A stretch of 64,000 nucleotides of DNA from assembly GCF_003205515.1 (NCBI RefSeq), contig NZ_KZ826485.1, positions 1 to 64,000 of the forward strand, in the 5' to 3' direction. Source of the DNA: Litorivita pollutaquae. GTDB taxonomy: Bacteria > Pseudomonadota > Alphaproteobacteria > Rhodobacterales > Rhodobacteraceae. Every line of letters begins with the position of its first letter. Within the stretch, counting starts at the first letter, position 1. The position numbers were made by a program, and so were the translations under genes. Under the pieces are notes generated by a model that saw only the letters and a program-made list of their open reading frames with translations, was not told the DNA's origin and searched no databases. Shown here piece by piece: positions 17,604 through 27,129 of the stretch.

Positions 17604-18272
17604 TTAATGCATCTGTTCCACGATCTCTTTCGCGGTCAGCTTGGCGGGATAATAGGTCGGCCAGTTGGTCAGCTCTTTCAGTAAAGCCGCGCGGTCATTG
17701 CCCCAATAGAGATGGAAATGATCCGCCGCTGCCGGAGCGATCTTGTGATCGCTGAACTGGAAAAATGCCGGTGCATCGGCATCGCCGTTCACCTTTTTAA
17801 AGATATAACGCACGCCCCGATTGCCCGCATCATATGTCAAAACCTCAAAGCCATCGCTTTCATATCGGCCTTGTAGGGGCACCCCGTTGCGGAAGAATGT
17901 GGCGATATTTCCATCGAAATGGATGCTTTCCACATCGGTGGCATAGCCGGCGGTGTAATAGGCTTTGTATTCGTCAAAGGTTTTTGCGCCATGCTCCGCC
18001 TTGTGCTTTAGCACGCTATCCAGATCACCATGTTGCAAAAGCGGGTAAACCGACTGCCACTCGCCAGCCCAATCGGACAGGGTGCGCGCTTTGATCTGTT
18101 CGTCGCTGAAATAGCCTTTGTGAATGTCATCGGCACCGTGATCGTGGGCGTGTCTAGTGGCATCCTTATGGGCATCGCCGTGTTGCGCCGTTTCTGCGGC
18201 CACGGGTGCAGACAACGCGACCAGAGCGCCAAGGGCTAAGGCGCTGATCTGCTTTGCAGTTGTGATTCTCAT
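17604..18272 (-). CDS. zinT: Periplasmic zinc-binding protein ZinT
   Basis: ZinT binds zinc (also cadmium) in the periplasm and hands it to the ZnuABC importer. The 222-aa precursor has a signal peptide (residues 1 to about 27, ending APVAAETA), a His-rich linker ([16 protein letters not shown]) and the family core. Core motifs are [24 protein letters not shown] and [21 protein letters not shown] with the three metal-binding histidines. It is first in the operon zinT, CobW GTPase, DUF6525. The palindrome at 18312-18333 lies 40 bp upstream and fits Zur control. No znuABC genes are in this window. Confidence 0.95.
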   Translation of the reverse strand: MRITTAKQISALALGALVALSAPVAAETAQHGDAHKDATRHAHDHGADDIHKGYFSDEQIKARTLSDWAGEWQSVYPLLQHGDLDSVLKHKAEHGAKTFDEYKAYYTAGYATDVESIHFDGNIATFFRNGVPLQGRYESDGFEVLTYDAGNRGVRYIFKKVNGDADAPAFFQFSDHKIAPAAADHFHLYWGNDRAALLKELTNWPTYYPAKLTAKEIVEQMH

Positions 18273-18311
18273 GTAAACTCTCCGTTCATGTGGACATACC
18301 AGCTCGGCTTC

Positions 18312-18333
18312 TTGTTATGTTATAACATAACAA
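18312..18333. promoter_or_regulatory. Zur-type operator, perfect 22-bp palindrome
   Basis: TTGTTATGTTA followed directly by its complement. It matches the AT-rich alternating palindrome expected for alphaproteobacterial Zur sites (GTTATGTTATAACATAAC core) and lies 40 bp before zinT. Confidence 0.85.
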
Positions 18334-18948
18334 TCCTACTGTTAGCTGATCATGAAATTCTCCGCAACTGCCGTTTCAACATGCGGATCACGGACAGCAT
18401 GATTTTGCGCACAAATACCCTGAAGGGCACCAAGGTTGACCCCGGACCCCACCTGCACATCAGGCGAAAACGCATAAAAGGGCAGCGCCGTTGCCCTCAG
18501 CCACCCTTCGCCGCACGCGCGGATGCACCGAACGGTCGGCAAGAACAGCAACGGGATTGCCCCCTGTTACCCCATAACCAGATATTTTGGATGGACATCT
18601 GCCCCTGCGAGGCCGGCGTTTAACCGCCAGCCAATGTCGAGCAGCCCGTCATTCAGGCAACTCGTCATGCAGTGCGCCGCCCCAACAGCCGCTTGGCCCT
18701 GCAAAGCTGAGGACTGGCAAGCGCCTTGACGCGCCACACAGAAGGCCCGGCGCGCAAACTCCCTGACACAGCCTGCGCAGCCACTGAAACCCGCCCTCAC
18801 AGATCCGGGCATGGCACAGGGGCGCAAGAGTCAGGTTTGAAACGCACCAGACATCAAACGCGGGACAAGGTGCGCCGGATTATTGAACACACCGGCATAG
18901 GAACATAACCGGCGCGCGCCGCACGCGGGTGCTACATCCCTTTGCTCA
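18334..18948. other. Gene-free stretch, about 615 bp
   Basis: Minus-strand pieces at 18342-18551 and 18567-18827 lie in different frames and show no recognisable domain. They could be remains of a decayed gene upstream of zinT, but I cannot name it. Confidence 0.4.
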
Positions 18949-19302
18949 TCACGGCTCTTGCACGCCACGGAACAAAGATTGCGCAGTATAGACCAAGATT
19001 GCCGCCCCGACAGCGCCCATCGCGGCGATCCCCAGCAGCACAATCACATCCACCGCCCCGCCCATGTCACGCAGGTCAGAATGCGTCATCGCCATCACAA
19101 AGATCACCGCAGCAACGGCGCCGAATGGCATCGACAATTGCGCCAGGAGAAACTTGCGCATGGACATAGTCCGGTCGCGGATGAGAACGTAAAAATAAGC
19201 CACGGTAATGACAACCGCCACCGCAACCATGCCCCAAAACAACATGCGGCCAAAGATTTCCTCAAACACGGCGACCATCGTTTCAAATGTCAATTGTTCC
19301 AT
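18949..19302 (-). CDS. Small membrane protein, DUF5368-like
   Basis: The 117-aa protein has three or four predicted membrane helices (MLFWGMVAVAVVITVAYFYVLI, FLLAQLSMPFGAVAAVIFVMAM, VIVLLGIAAMGAVGAAILVYT) and a short cytoplasmic C-terminus. It resembles the DUF5368 proteins encoded beside SQR-like flavoproteins in roseobacters, and here it lies 12 bp downstream of one. It may anchor the flavoprotein to the membrane or pass electrons to quinone. It has no cysteine or heme motif. Function inferred from neighbourhood only. Confidence 0.65.
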   Translation of the reverse strand: MEQLTFETMVAVFEEIFGRMLFWGMVAVAVVITVAYFYVLIRDRTMSMRKFLLAQLSMPFGAVAAVIFVMAMTHSDLRDMGGAVDVIVLLGIAAMGAVGAAILVYTAQSLFRGVQEP

Positions 19303-19314
19303 GGTGTTTGCTCC

Positions 19315-20631
19315 TTATGCCTTGCCGCGCAGCATTGCATTATACGTGGCTTTCAACGCCACTTCCTTCATCAGCCAGCTGATCCATAGCTCTTCAAGCG
19401 GCGCGATCACGCCCGGGAAGGAGGGCGTCAGATTGTTGTGATAATCGAACTCGATCAACATCGCCCGACCGACACGGGTGATCAAAGGACAAGAGGTATA
19501 CCCGTCATAGACAGCCGTGCCTTCCTGCCCTTCGATGGCGGCAATCAAGTGATCTTCGACCACAGGAACCTGCCATTTTACCGACGCCGCAGTTTTCCCC
19601 TTTGGCACCCCCGCGACATCGCCCAGCGCGAAAACCTCGGGATAGCGCCGGTGGCGCAGCGTTTGCATATCCACTTCGACCCAGCCTTGATCGGTCCATT
19701 TGTCAGCCCAGCTCAATCCGGACTGCCGGACAAAATCGGGGGCACGCTGCGGCGGAATCACATGGAGATAATCATATTCCATCTCGGTCTCGCCATCAGG
19801 CGTTGCAAAGGTTGCCAACTGCCGGACCGGATCGACTGCCGTGAGGACATGGCTATATTGCGGTGTGATCCCGCGATCTTCAAACAGCATCCGCACTTTT
19901 TCCGAAACGATCGGCACGCCAAACAGCGACGCATTATTCGAGGCGTAATGCATCTCGTGCTTGCCAGCGCCTGCGGTCCGGGTCGCGATATCTTCGATCA
20001 AGAACGTGTGTTTCAGTGGCGCGCCTGCACACTTCATTTCAGTTGCAGGGCGGGTAAAAATACCGACGCCGCCATCTTCGGTAAACTTCGATGCGGCCTG
20101 CCATGTTTTGGCAGCGTATTGCGGACCAGCATAAAGCGCACCAATCCCGCCGCTACCAACCAGATCCAGCGAAAAGCCCTCGATCGCGTCATGGTCCAAC
20201 ACCAGTCCCGGCGCGACGACCAGAAAATCATAGGGGATCGTTTGACCTTCGGTTGTGGCAACGGATTTGGCTTCGGGATCCACCGCAGCTGCCCCCGCCG
20301 GGATAAATGTGATGTCTTCTGGAAGCCAATCCACCGTTTGCGATTGGGTATAGGAGGCCGGTTTGAGCCCCGCCGCCACCAAAGACAAACCCGGTTGATA
20401 GAGATGCTGCGCGCTGGGATCGAGGATGGTGATGTCCGCCCCTTCCAACCGCGTCACCAGCCGGTTGACAAGCGAGGTGCCCGCCGCCCCCGCGCCGATA
20501 ATAACGATGCGCGCCTTGGTCTGGATCTTGGCGGCCTTGGCCGGACGTGTCGCAAAGCCCGATGCGGCCCCTGCGGCCATGAGGCCTAAAAAGGCACGCC
20601 GTGATGGTGTCAGATTTTCTATAGTCGTCAT
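19315..20631 (-). CDS. SQR/FCSD-like FAD-dependent oxidoreductase, Tat-exported
   Basis: The 438-aa flavoprotein starts with a Tat signal (SRRAFLGLMAAGAASGFATRP). It then carries the FAD-binding ARIVIIGAGAAGTSL fold, a second nucleotide-binding region and two cysteines in redox positions (EMKCAGAP and YTSCPLITR). It resembles sulfide:quinone oxidoreductases and flavocytochrome c flavoproteins, which oxidise sulfide to sulfur and pass electrons to quinone or cytochrome. It lies with a DUF5368-like membrane protein and directly downstream of cydABX. Substrate is inferred; persulfide or another sulfur compound is possible. Confidence 0.8.
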   Translation of the reverse strand: MTTIENLTPSRRAFLGLMAAGAASGFATRPAKAAKIQTKARIVIIGAGAAGTSLVNRLVTRLEGADITILDPSAQHLYQPGLSLVAAGLKPASYTQSQTVDWLPEDITFIPAGAAAVDPEAKSVATTEGQTIPYDFLVVAPGLVLDHDAIEGFSLDLVGSGGIGALYAGPQYAAKTWQAASKFTEDGGVGIFTRPATEMKCAGAPLKHTFLIEDIATRTAGAGKHEMHYASNNASLFGVPIVSEKVRMLFEDRGITPQYSHVLTAVDPVRQLATFATPDGETEMEYDYLHVIPPQRAPDFVRQSGLSWADKWTDQGWVEVDMQTLRHRRYPEVFALGDVAGVPKGKTAASVKWQVPVVEDHLIAAIEGQEGTAVYDGYTSCPLITRVGRAMLIEFDYHNNLTPSFPGVIAPLEELWISWLMKEVALKATYNAMLRGKA

Positions 20632-20782
20632 CTATTGTCTCCTGTGGGGGCACGGCGGCACACCCGAATGGCGCCGGCGTCATACGCGAAACGCACACCC
20701 ACGCAGTGCCGACGCGATGCGCCAATGCCAGATGCCGCGCCGATCATCTCCGGCGTCGCGGCGCATACGCCGTCCGTCCGCG

Positions 20783-20911
20783 TTAGGACACCTGGTCCGA
20801 GGTGGCCTCGGTCATTTTGCGCTCATCTTCTTTCAACTCGAGCCACATCGCGTTCATCACCGCAAAAATAGCGGCCAGCGGAAGCCCCAAAATCCAAGCA
20901 AAATACCACAT
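20783..20911 (-). CDS. cydX: Cytochrome bd accessory subunit CydX
   Basis: A 42-residue frame starts MWYFAWILGLPLAAIFAVMN and continues AMWLELKEDE, which is the CydX signature: one membrane helix with a conserved Trp-Tyr-Phe start and an acidic tail. CydX sits at the CydA-CydB interface and is needed for stable heme d binding. It is 14 bp downstream of cydB, as in other cydABX operons. It is too short for most gene callers, but its sequence and position make the call secure. Confidence 0.95.
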   Translation of the reverse strand: MWYFAWILGLPLAAIFAVMNAMWLELKEDERKMTEATSDQVS

Positions 20912-20925
20912 GAAATTTCCTTTCT

Positions 20926-22089
20926 TCAGTAAACCGAATGAGAATTTTCAGAAACATCGGTCTCGGTGACCTTGCCCCAGAGCACTTTGTAGACCCATGC
21001 AGTGTACATCAGCACCAATGGCATAAAGATCGCGATGCTCACCAACATGATAAACAACGTCAAATGCGACGACGAACTGTTCCACACCGTCAGCGAGGAC
21101 TGCGGGTCGCTGGAACTGGGCATGATGAAGGGGAACATCGTCAGGCCAACCGATGAAATCACGCCAAAAATTGCGAACTTGGACACCAGAAGCGTGGAAA
21201 GTTCACGCCCGGCCCGCAGGCCGAGAAATGTCAGCAAACCGCCAAGGACCCCCATCACAGGCGCTATGGCAATCCATGGACGTTCCGCATAGGCCACTAG
21301 CCAGCTGGACGTGCGCGCGACCTCGAAATGCAGCGGATTGGACGGCCCATCGGTGACATACTCCCCGACGATGCGGAATCCCTCGATCCCGACCGCCAAC
21401 CACACACCTGCCACCATATAGGCACCGACCGCGATCAATGCTGCAACGGAGCCAATGGCGCGGGCGCGGGTCTGCACAATGCCTTCGGCCTTTAACGTCA
21501 ACCACGCACTGCCATGCATCACCAGCATCGAAAGCGACACCACACCGGCAAGGACCGAGAACGGATCGAGCAGGCCGATGAATTTCATATACCACACGCC
21601 CTCATAGATGGTGTGCAAATCATCCGTGAAGCGGAAGGGCACCCCTTGGATCACATTCCCCACGGCGACCCCGAACAACAATGCCGGCAGGGCCCCACTG
21701 GCAAACAGCGCCCAATCCCATGTGCTGCGCCAACGCGGGTCGTCGCGCTTAGAGCGGTATTTAAATGCCACCGGACGCACGATAAGAGCGGCGAGGATGA
21801 CGAACATCGCGAGATAGAAGCCCGAAAAACTCACCGCATAGAGCGGCGGCCAAGCGGCAAAAATCGCGGCACCCCCGACAATGAACCAAACCTGATTGCC
21901 TTCCCAAACCGGGCCGACCGTATTGATCGCAATACGGCGTTCAACATCCGATTTGGCGACAAAGGGCAAGAGCGCCCCTACCCCCATATCGAACCCATCG
22001 GTCAGGGCAAATCCGATCAATAGGATCCCCAACAACAACCACCAGATCACACGCAACAGTTCATAGCTCATAAGGTCATGCAAAATCAT
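20926..22089 (-). CDS. cydB: Cytochrome bd ubiquinol oxidase subunit II
   Basis: The 387-aa integral membrane protein pairs with CydA in the quinol-oxidising, O2-reducing bd oxidase, a high-affinity terminal oxidase that resists sulfide and NO. It begins MILHDLMSYELLRVIWWLLL with GFALTDGFDMGVGALLPFV in the first helix pair and shows about nine membrane helices, including GPVWEGNQVWFIVGGAAIFAAWP typical of CydB. The start at 22089 lies 5 bp after the cydA stop; an upstream extension would overlap cydA and is not used. It is second in cydABX. Confidence 0.96.
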   Translation of the reverse strand: MILHDLMSYELLRVIWWLLLGILLIGFALTDGFDMGVGALLPFVAKSDVERRIAINTVGPVWEGNQVWFIVGGAAIFAAWPPLYAVSFSGFYLAMFVILAALIVRPVAFKYRSKRDDPRWRSTWDWALFASGALPALLFGVAVGNVIQGVPFRFTDDLHTIYEGVWYMKFIGLLDPFSVLAGVVSLSMLVMHGSAWLTLKAEGIVQTRARAIGSVAALIAVGAYMVAGVWLAVGIEGFRIVGEYVTDGPSNPLHFEVARTSSWLVAYAERPWIAIAPVMGVLGGLLTFLGLRAGRELSTLLVSKFAIFGVISSVGLTMFPFIMPSSSDPQSSLTVWNSSSSHLTLFIMLVSIAIFMPLVLMYTAWVYKVLWGKVTETDVSENSHSVY

Positions 22090-22094
22090 CGGTC

Positions 22095-23696
22095 TTACTC
22101 CCCAGGCGCGGCGAAGGCATCGCGCCCCGCCAAGCGATCCGTATGGCGTTTGTTCCAAGCTTCGGTTTCGGTCACATCCTGATAGGGCCCTTTCCGGATG
22201 TATTTCAGCATGAGGCCCATCTCGACGATGAACAAAATCGTGTAGAAGATCACAAAACCAGACAAGGTCAGGGCCACCTCGGTCATCGACAGCGCGCTGA
22301 CAGACATTGCCGTGGGCAACACCCCGTCAACGGTCCATGGCTGGCGCCCGTATTCGGCAACAAACCATCCTAGTTCTGCGGCAATCCATGGCGCGGGGAT
22401 CATCCACACCGCCAAATGCAGCGCAGGGCGCGGAAAATTCATCCCCTTGAACGAGGCGCGATAGAAGAAATAGGCCATCGTGGCAATAAACCCGAACCCA
22501 AGCCCCACCATCAAACGGAACGCCCAGAACAAGGGCCATACGGTTGGCACCGTATCATTGGCGGCGGCTTGGATCTGCGCCTCGGTCGCCTCCAATGGGT
22601 TGTCGACATATTTCTTGAGCAAGAAGGCAAAACCAAGGTCGGCAGAATGCTCTTCGAAGGTCGCCATCACGGCGGGGTCAGTCTCATCGCGATGGACACG
22701 CACATCCAATAGGGCCTCATATGCGATCAGTCCGGATCGAATACGGGTTTCAGCGGTCGCAACCAGATCGTTGATCCCCGGAATTTCGGTTGTCAAAGAC
22801 CGGGTTCCAATCAGCCCCATCGCCCAAGGAATTTCGATTGCATAATGGGTTTCTCGCGTCTCTTGATCGGGAAACCCAATCAGATTGAATGGCGCGGGCG
22901 CGTCGTGGGTTTCCCACATGGCTTCGATCGCTGCGAGCTTCATTTTCTGGCTATGCGTGGCCGAGTAACCGGATTCGTCCCCCAACAGGACCACCGAAAA
23001 CGCCGAGGCCAAACCAAACGCGGCGGCGACAGTGATGGAGCGGCGGGCCAATTCCACATGGCGACTGCGCAGTAAATACCACGCGGACACGCCGATCACA
23101 AAAACCGATGCGGTGACATAGCCCGCCGACACGGTATGGACGAATTTCGCCTGTGCGACCTCATTGAACAGAACCGCAAAGAAATCCGTCATCTCCATGC
23201 GCATGGTCATCGGATTGAATTCGGCGCCGACCGGGTTCTGCATCCAACCGTTGGCAATCAAAATCCAAAGCGCGGAAAAATTCGACCCGATCGCCACCAA
23301 CCACGCGACAACCAAATGCGCCACCTTGCTCAGTTTGTCCCAGCCAAAGAAGAACAGACCCACAAAAGTCGCCTCAAGGAAAAACGCCATCAGCCCTTCC
23401 ATGGCCAGCGGCGCACCAAAGATGTCCCCGACATAATGGCTGTAATAGCTCCAGTTCATTCCGAACTGGAATTCCATCGTGATGCCGGTGGCCACACCCA
23501 GCGCAAAGTTAATTCCGAAGAGCATCCCCCAAAATTTGGTCATCTGCCGCCATATCGGGCGGTTGGTCATGACATAAACCGTTTCCATGATCGCCACGAG
23601 GATCGACAGACCCAGCGTCAACGGCACGAAGAGGAAATGATACATCGCCGTCACTGCAAATTGCAGGCGCGACAATTCGACAATACCAAATTCCAT
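22095..23696 (-). CDS. cydA: Cytochrome bd ubiquinol oxidase subunit I
   Basis: The 533-aa subunit carries hemes b558, b595 and d. It starts MEFGIVELSRLQFAVTAMYHFLFVPLTLG, with the heme-ligand His in FAVTAMYH, has about nine membrane helices, a Q-loop between helices 6 and 7 that appears long (NPLEATEAQIQAAANDTVPTVWP follows it), and the conserved GRQPW motif. The start at 23696 matches the family; an upstream extension to 23747 does not. An exact FNR-type site lies 88 bp upstream at 23784-23797, so oxygen-limited induction is expected. Divergence to cydDC is absent: cydDC lies upstream in the same direction. Confidence 0.96.
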   Translation of the reverse strand: MEFGIVELSRLQFAVTAMYHFLFVPLTLGLSILVAIMETVYVMTNRPIWRQMTKFWGMLFGINFALGVATGITMEFQFGMNWSYYSHYVGDIFGAPLAMEGLMAFFLEATFVGLFFFGWDKLSKVAHLVVAWLVAIGSNFSALWILIANGWMQNPVGAEFNPMTMRMEMTDFFAVLFNEVAQAKFVHTVSAGYVTASVFVIGVSAWYLLRSRHVELARRSITVAAAFGLASAFSVVLLGDESGYSATHSQKMKLAAIEAMWETHDAPAPFNLIGFPDQETRETHYAIEIPWAMGLIGTRSLTTEIPGINDLVATAETRIRSGLIAYEALLDVRVHRDETDPAVMATFEEHSADLGFAFLLKKYVDNPLEATEAQIQAAANDTVPTVWPLFWAFRLMVGLGFGFIATMAYFFYRASFKGMNFPRPALHLAVWMIPAPWIAAELGWFVAEYGRQPWTVDGVLPTAMSVSALSMTEVALTLSGFVIFYTILFIVEMGLMLKYIRKGPYQDVTETEAWNKRHTDRLAGRDAFAAPGE

Positions 23697-23783
23697 TGAT
23701 TCTGCTCCAGCTTGCTCGCGGCACTTCAGGACCGTCAAGAATTCCAACTTAAGAATGTGTGCGCCTAAAGCCGTAGGGAATCT

Positions 23784-23797
23784 TTGATCTGGATCAA
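23784..23797. promoter_or_regulatory. FnrL/FNR-type binding site upstream of cydA
   Basis: TTGATCTGGATCAA is a perfect TTGAT-N4-ATCAA site, 88 bp before the cydA start and 22 bp after the cydC stop. It should activate cydABX under low oxygen. Confidence 0.85.
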
Positions 23798-23818
23798 AAC
23801 TGATATCACAGATGCATC

Positions 23819-25462
23819 TTACATCAGGGGCACGATCCGCTCAGAGAACTCTACCTCTGCCTCGCGATGAGCTGCAATGAGAATGGCCGTATGCGGCAAA
23901 AAACCGCGAACGCCGTCGAGCACGCGCATGGCGGTCGTGTCGTCCAACCCTTCGGTCGGCTCGTCAAGCAACAACACCGCAGGTCGCCGCAACATCGCAC
24001 GCGCCAAGGCCAAACGGCGGGATTCCCCGCCGGACAGCGCATCGCCGCGCACCCCGATCGGTGTCTCCAACCCCTGCCGCGCCCGCATCACCGACGCCAA
24101 TTGCACCGCCTCAAGAACCTGCCACAGCGTTTCGTCATCACTGTCAGGCGCGGCAAGTCGCAACGCATCGGCAACAGATCCGGTCATCAATGCGCTGCGT
24201 TGCGGCAAAAGTGTCACCACCTTGCGCAACACCGCCTCTTCGCAATCAAGGACGGGGGTGTCACCAATCATAATCCGCCCCTTTGCAACCGGATGCAGCC
24301 CCGCAACCGCCAGCAGAAGCGTTGATTTTCCCACACCGCTGGGCCCCGTCAACGCAACGGTTTCTCCCGGCATCACGGCAAGGCTCAGGTGTTCGATCAT
24401 CGGGACCGCCGAAACCCCGCGATTTAACGTAACCGACTGGATCCGCAGAGGGCCACCATGCATCATCGCGGTGCCCTGCAACATCGGCGGCGGCACCGCA
24501 ACATCACGCGCCACCCGCCGCGCCGCTTCTGTCATCCGGCCAAGATCGCTTGCCGCCCTGCGCAACGGCGCGATGGTTTCCGCCAATGACAATGTGGTAA
24601 AAAACGCGAGTGCGGCAAAAGACGGCGCGAGGGTCCCCGATTGCGCCATCGAAAGACCCAGACCCAATGCCCCCGCAGACACCAACACGCCGAGCATCTG
24701 TAACGCGCCGCCTGCGCGGCGCTCTGCCCTGTCCTGTTGCCGGCGCAGGGCAAGCCGCCGATTTTCGGCCTCCAATGTCGTTTCAACCTGATCTTGCAGG
24801 CGACCATAGACCGCCAAGTCACGCCGCGCCCTGATCAGGTCAATCAACCGCGCGCGCAGAGCCTGCCCTGCGGCTTCGGCCCTACGTGACAAAGGCACCG
24901 TCTTGCGTGCGGTTCGCCAGAAAGTCACCCCGGATCCGGCGACGAACCCGATGAAAATCCACGCGGCCATCGGCAGTCCAACCAACCACCAAAGTACGAA
25001 GAACGCCACAACCTGCCCCGACACCCCCGCCAGAACCGGTAAAACCAAACGCAATGAAACCCCGTCCAACGCATCAACATCTGCAGTCAACCGGTTGAGC
25101 GCCTGCGCACCGCGCAGCCGGGTAATCCGGTGATAGGGGGCCGCCATAAGCCCCTCCATCAACTGCAAGCGCAGCGATTGCAGGGCGCGCAATGTCGCAT
25201 CATGGGTCAGCACTCTTTCGCCATATCGTGCCGCCGCACGCCCAAGCGCCAGAAACCGCACCATCGCCGAGGGACGGAAAACGTCAAAAATCGCCCCCGT
25301 TCCTGCCAATCCAGCCGCCGCGGCCGCCGTTATAAACCAGCCCGACAGCCCCAGAAGCGCAGCGCCCATCGCAAGCACGACAAATCCAAGGAAAGCCCCC
25401 CGGATCAAGGACACGCGCTGTTCGCGTAAAATGCGCCGAAAGATCTGCCACAATGCTTTCAT
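23819..25462 (-). CDS. cydC: Thiol reductant ABC exporter subunit CydC
   Basis: CydC pairs with CydD to export glutathione and cysteine to the periplasm, which is needed for assembly of bd oxidase and c-type cytochromes. The 547-aa protein has an N-terminal six-helix membrane domain (residues 1 to about 300) and a C-terminal ATPase. The ATPase carries GPSGVGKSTLL, LSGGESRRLALARAML and LLLDEPTEGLDD. The start overlaps the cydD stop by 4 nt. cydDC lies directly upstream of cydABX, the functional partner operon. Confidence 0.93.
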   Translation of the reverse strand: MKALWQIFRRILREQRVSLIRGAFLGFVVLAMGAALLGLSGWFITAAAAAGLAGTGAIFDVFRPSAMVRFLALGRAAARYGERVLTHDATLRALQSLRLQLMEGLMAAPYHRITRLRGAQALNRLTADVDALDGVSLRLVLPVLAGVSGQVVAFFVLWWLVGLPMAAWIFIGFVAGSGVTFWRTARKTVPLSRRAEAAGQALRARLIDLIRARRDLAVYGRLQDQVETTLEAENRRLALRRQQDRAERRAGGALQMLGVLVSAGALGLGLSMAQSGTLAPSFAALAFFTTLSLAETIAPLRRAASDLGRMTEAARRVARDVAVPPPMLQGTAMMHGGPLRIQSVTLNRGVSAVPMIEHLSLAVMPGETVALTGPSGVGKSTLLLAVAGLHPVAKGRIMIGDTPVLDCEEAVLRKVVTLLPQRSALMTGSVADALRLAAPDSDDETLWQVLEAVQLASVMRARQGLETPIGVRGDALSGGESRRLALARAMLRRPAVLLLDEPTEGLDDTTAMRVLDGVRGFLPHTAILIAAHREAEVEFSERIVPLM

Positions 25463-27129
25463 CGCGCCTCTCCCACCTCAATGACCCGATCCATCCGCGC
25501 CGCCAGCGTCGGATCATGGGTCGCCACAACCAATGTCGCGCCACGCGCCACCTGCGCCAAAAGCCCCTCGGTCACGGCATGGGCTGTCACCGCATCCAGA
25601 TCCGCAGTCGGTTCATCTGCAAGGATCACATCAGGCGCCCCGAAGATCGCGCGCGCCAATGTCAAACGACGCGCTTCGCCGCCCGACAATCCGCCGCCCG
25701 TCTCACCGAGCCGCGTATGAAGCCCGTGGGGAAGGCGCGCCACCACCTCGTCCACGGCCGCCTGTTTGAGCGCTTCAGAGACATCCCCCTCGCGCCCCAT
25801 CCGCACATTTTCGCGCAGGCTCGCGTTCAGGAAATGCGGTGATTGGGGCATCCACCCCACCCGTGCGCGCCAGCTGTCGGCGGTGTCGGCCGAGAGCCCC
25901 TGCCCCGCCACCCGCACCTGTCCTGTGTCCGGCGACATGAGACCCGCCATCAACCGAAGCGCCGAGGTTTTCCCCGCCCCGCTAGGGCCCATCAATGCAA
26001 CGCTTTCACCGGCGGACACCTCGATGTTGTGCAAGGTATCACCGTTCGGCAGCACACATCCGCGCAGGGATATTTCGGCGCCGCCGCGCATCGGGAGGCT
26101 CGCCCCACCACGCCCCAACAGGCAGGTGGTCTCTTGCGCCTCCCATGTGCTGTATTCTTCCAAAACCGCATCTGCGGCTGCTTTGTCGTGCCAGGCCGCC
26201 GACAAATCCCGCAACGGCTGATAAAACTCCGGCGCCAGCAACAGCAAAAAGATACCAGACTGCGGCGTGAGGCCCCCCCAGGCCCCGAACTCAATCGCAC
26301 CGAGCAAAGAAAACCCAACATAAACCGCGACCATCGCCACGCCGATCGCGGCAAACAGCTCCAACACTGTCGAGGACAGAAATGCCACGCGCAGCACGGC
26401 CATGGTGCGACGCTGCACGTCCTTTGCTTGCGTGGCGAACCTGTCGCGCACCACCTTCGACGCCCCCAAAAGCCGGATATCGGCAAGTGCCGACAACCGT
26501 TCAATCAACAGGTCGTTCAAATCACCGATTTCGACCAATTGTCGTTGGCTCGCCTCTTTGGCCGCCATGCCGACAAGCGCCATGAAGACCGGAATCAACG
26601 GTCCGGAAATCACAAGCACAAGCCCCACGGCCCATGAATGCCAAAAGGCCAAGGCAAGAATGACGGCAGGGATCACCATCACGCGCGCCCGCGCCGGCGC
26701 ATAGCGGGTGATGAAGGGGGCCAGCAGATCCAGCTTTTCGCTGGCCAGAGCCGCGACCCCGCCGGCGCCGCCAAAGGGGCCATCCGCCGCGCGCCGCGCC
26801 TCTTCCAACACGATATGCCCGCGCGCGGCATGGATCACCGTCTCGGCTGCGGCTTGTGATTGCGCATCCCCTAAGACGGTCAAAAAACTACGCACGGCTC
26901 CAAGCGCGACATAGGCCAGAGCCACGGGCACCGCCGGTATCGGCACCCCCGCCAACAGCCCGCCAAGAGCATAGGCCACCAAGGCGGCCTGCAGCGGCCA
27001 AAGCACCGCCGCCAGAACCGACAGCCGACTGGCGCGGCGCTGCATCGCGGCCCCGGGTGCCATCAATGACATTCCCCCCGAGGCGCGCGCATGATCCGTT
27101 TTTGCATTGCTCTGTTGGTCGTCGGTCAC
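25459..27129 (-). CDS. cydD: Thiol reductant ABC exporter subunit CydD
   Basis: The 556-aa half-transporter carries a membrane domain (about 25-310, including LLAPEFYQPLRDLSAAWHDKA, typical of CydD) and an ATPase domain with GPSGAGKTSALRL, LSGGEARRLTLARAIFG and ILADEPTADLD. It forms the CydDC heterodimer. It is the first gene of cydDC, and the ATG at 27129 gives an N-terminal extension of about 20 residues before the hydrophobic domain; Met20 or Met23 are alternatives. I see no FNR-type site directly upstream (27130-27250). Confidence 0.92.
   Translation of the reverse strand: MTDDQQSNAKTDHARASGGMSLMAPGAAMQRRASRLSVLAAVLWPLQAALVAYALGGLLAGVPIPAVPVALAYVALGAVRSFLTVLGDAQSQAAAETVIHAARGHIVLEEARRAADGPFGGAGGVAALASEKLDLLAPFITRYAPARARVMVIPAVILALAFWHSWAVGLVLVISGPLIPVFMALVGMAAKEASQRQLVEIGDLNDLLIERLSALADIRLLGASKVVRDRFATQAKDVQRRTMAVLRVAFLSSTVLELFAAIGVAMVAVYVGFSLLGAIEFGAWGGLTPQSGIFLLLLAPEFYQPLRDLSAAWHDKAAADAVLEEYSTWEAQETTCLLGRGGASLPMRGGAEISLRGCVLPNGDTLHNIEVSAGESVALMGPSGAGKTSALRLMAGLMSPDTGQVRVAGQGLSADTADSWRARVGWMPQSPHFLNASLRENVRMGREGDVSEALKQAAVDEVVARLPHGLHTRLGETGGGLSGGEARRLTLARAIFGAPDVILADEPTADLDAVTAHAVTEGLLAQVARGATLVVATHDPTLAARMDRVIEVGEAR

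Noticed and set aside
19438-20589. 383-codon plus-strand open frame
   Set aside because: Antisense to the SQR-like flavoprotein gene; no recognisable motif.
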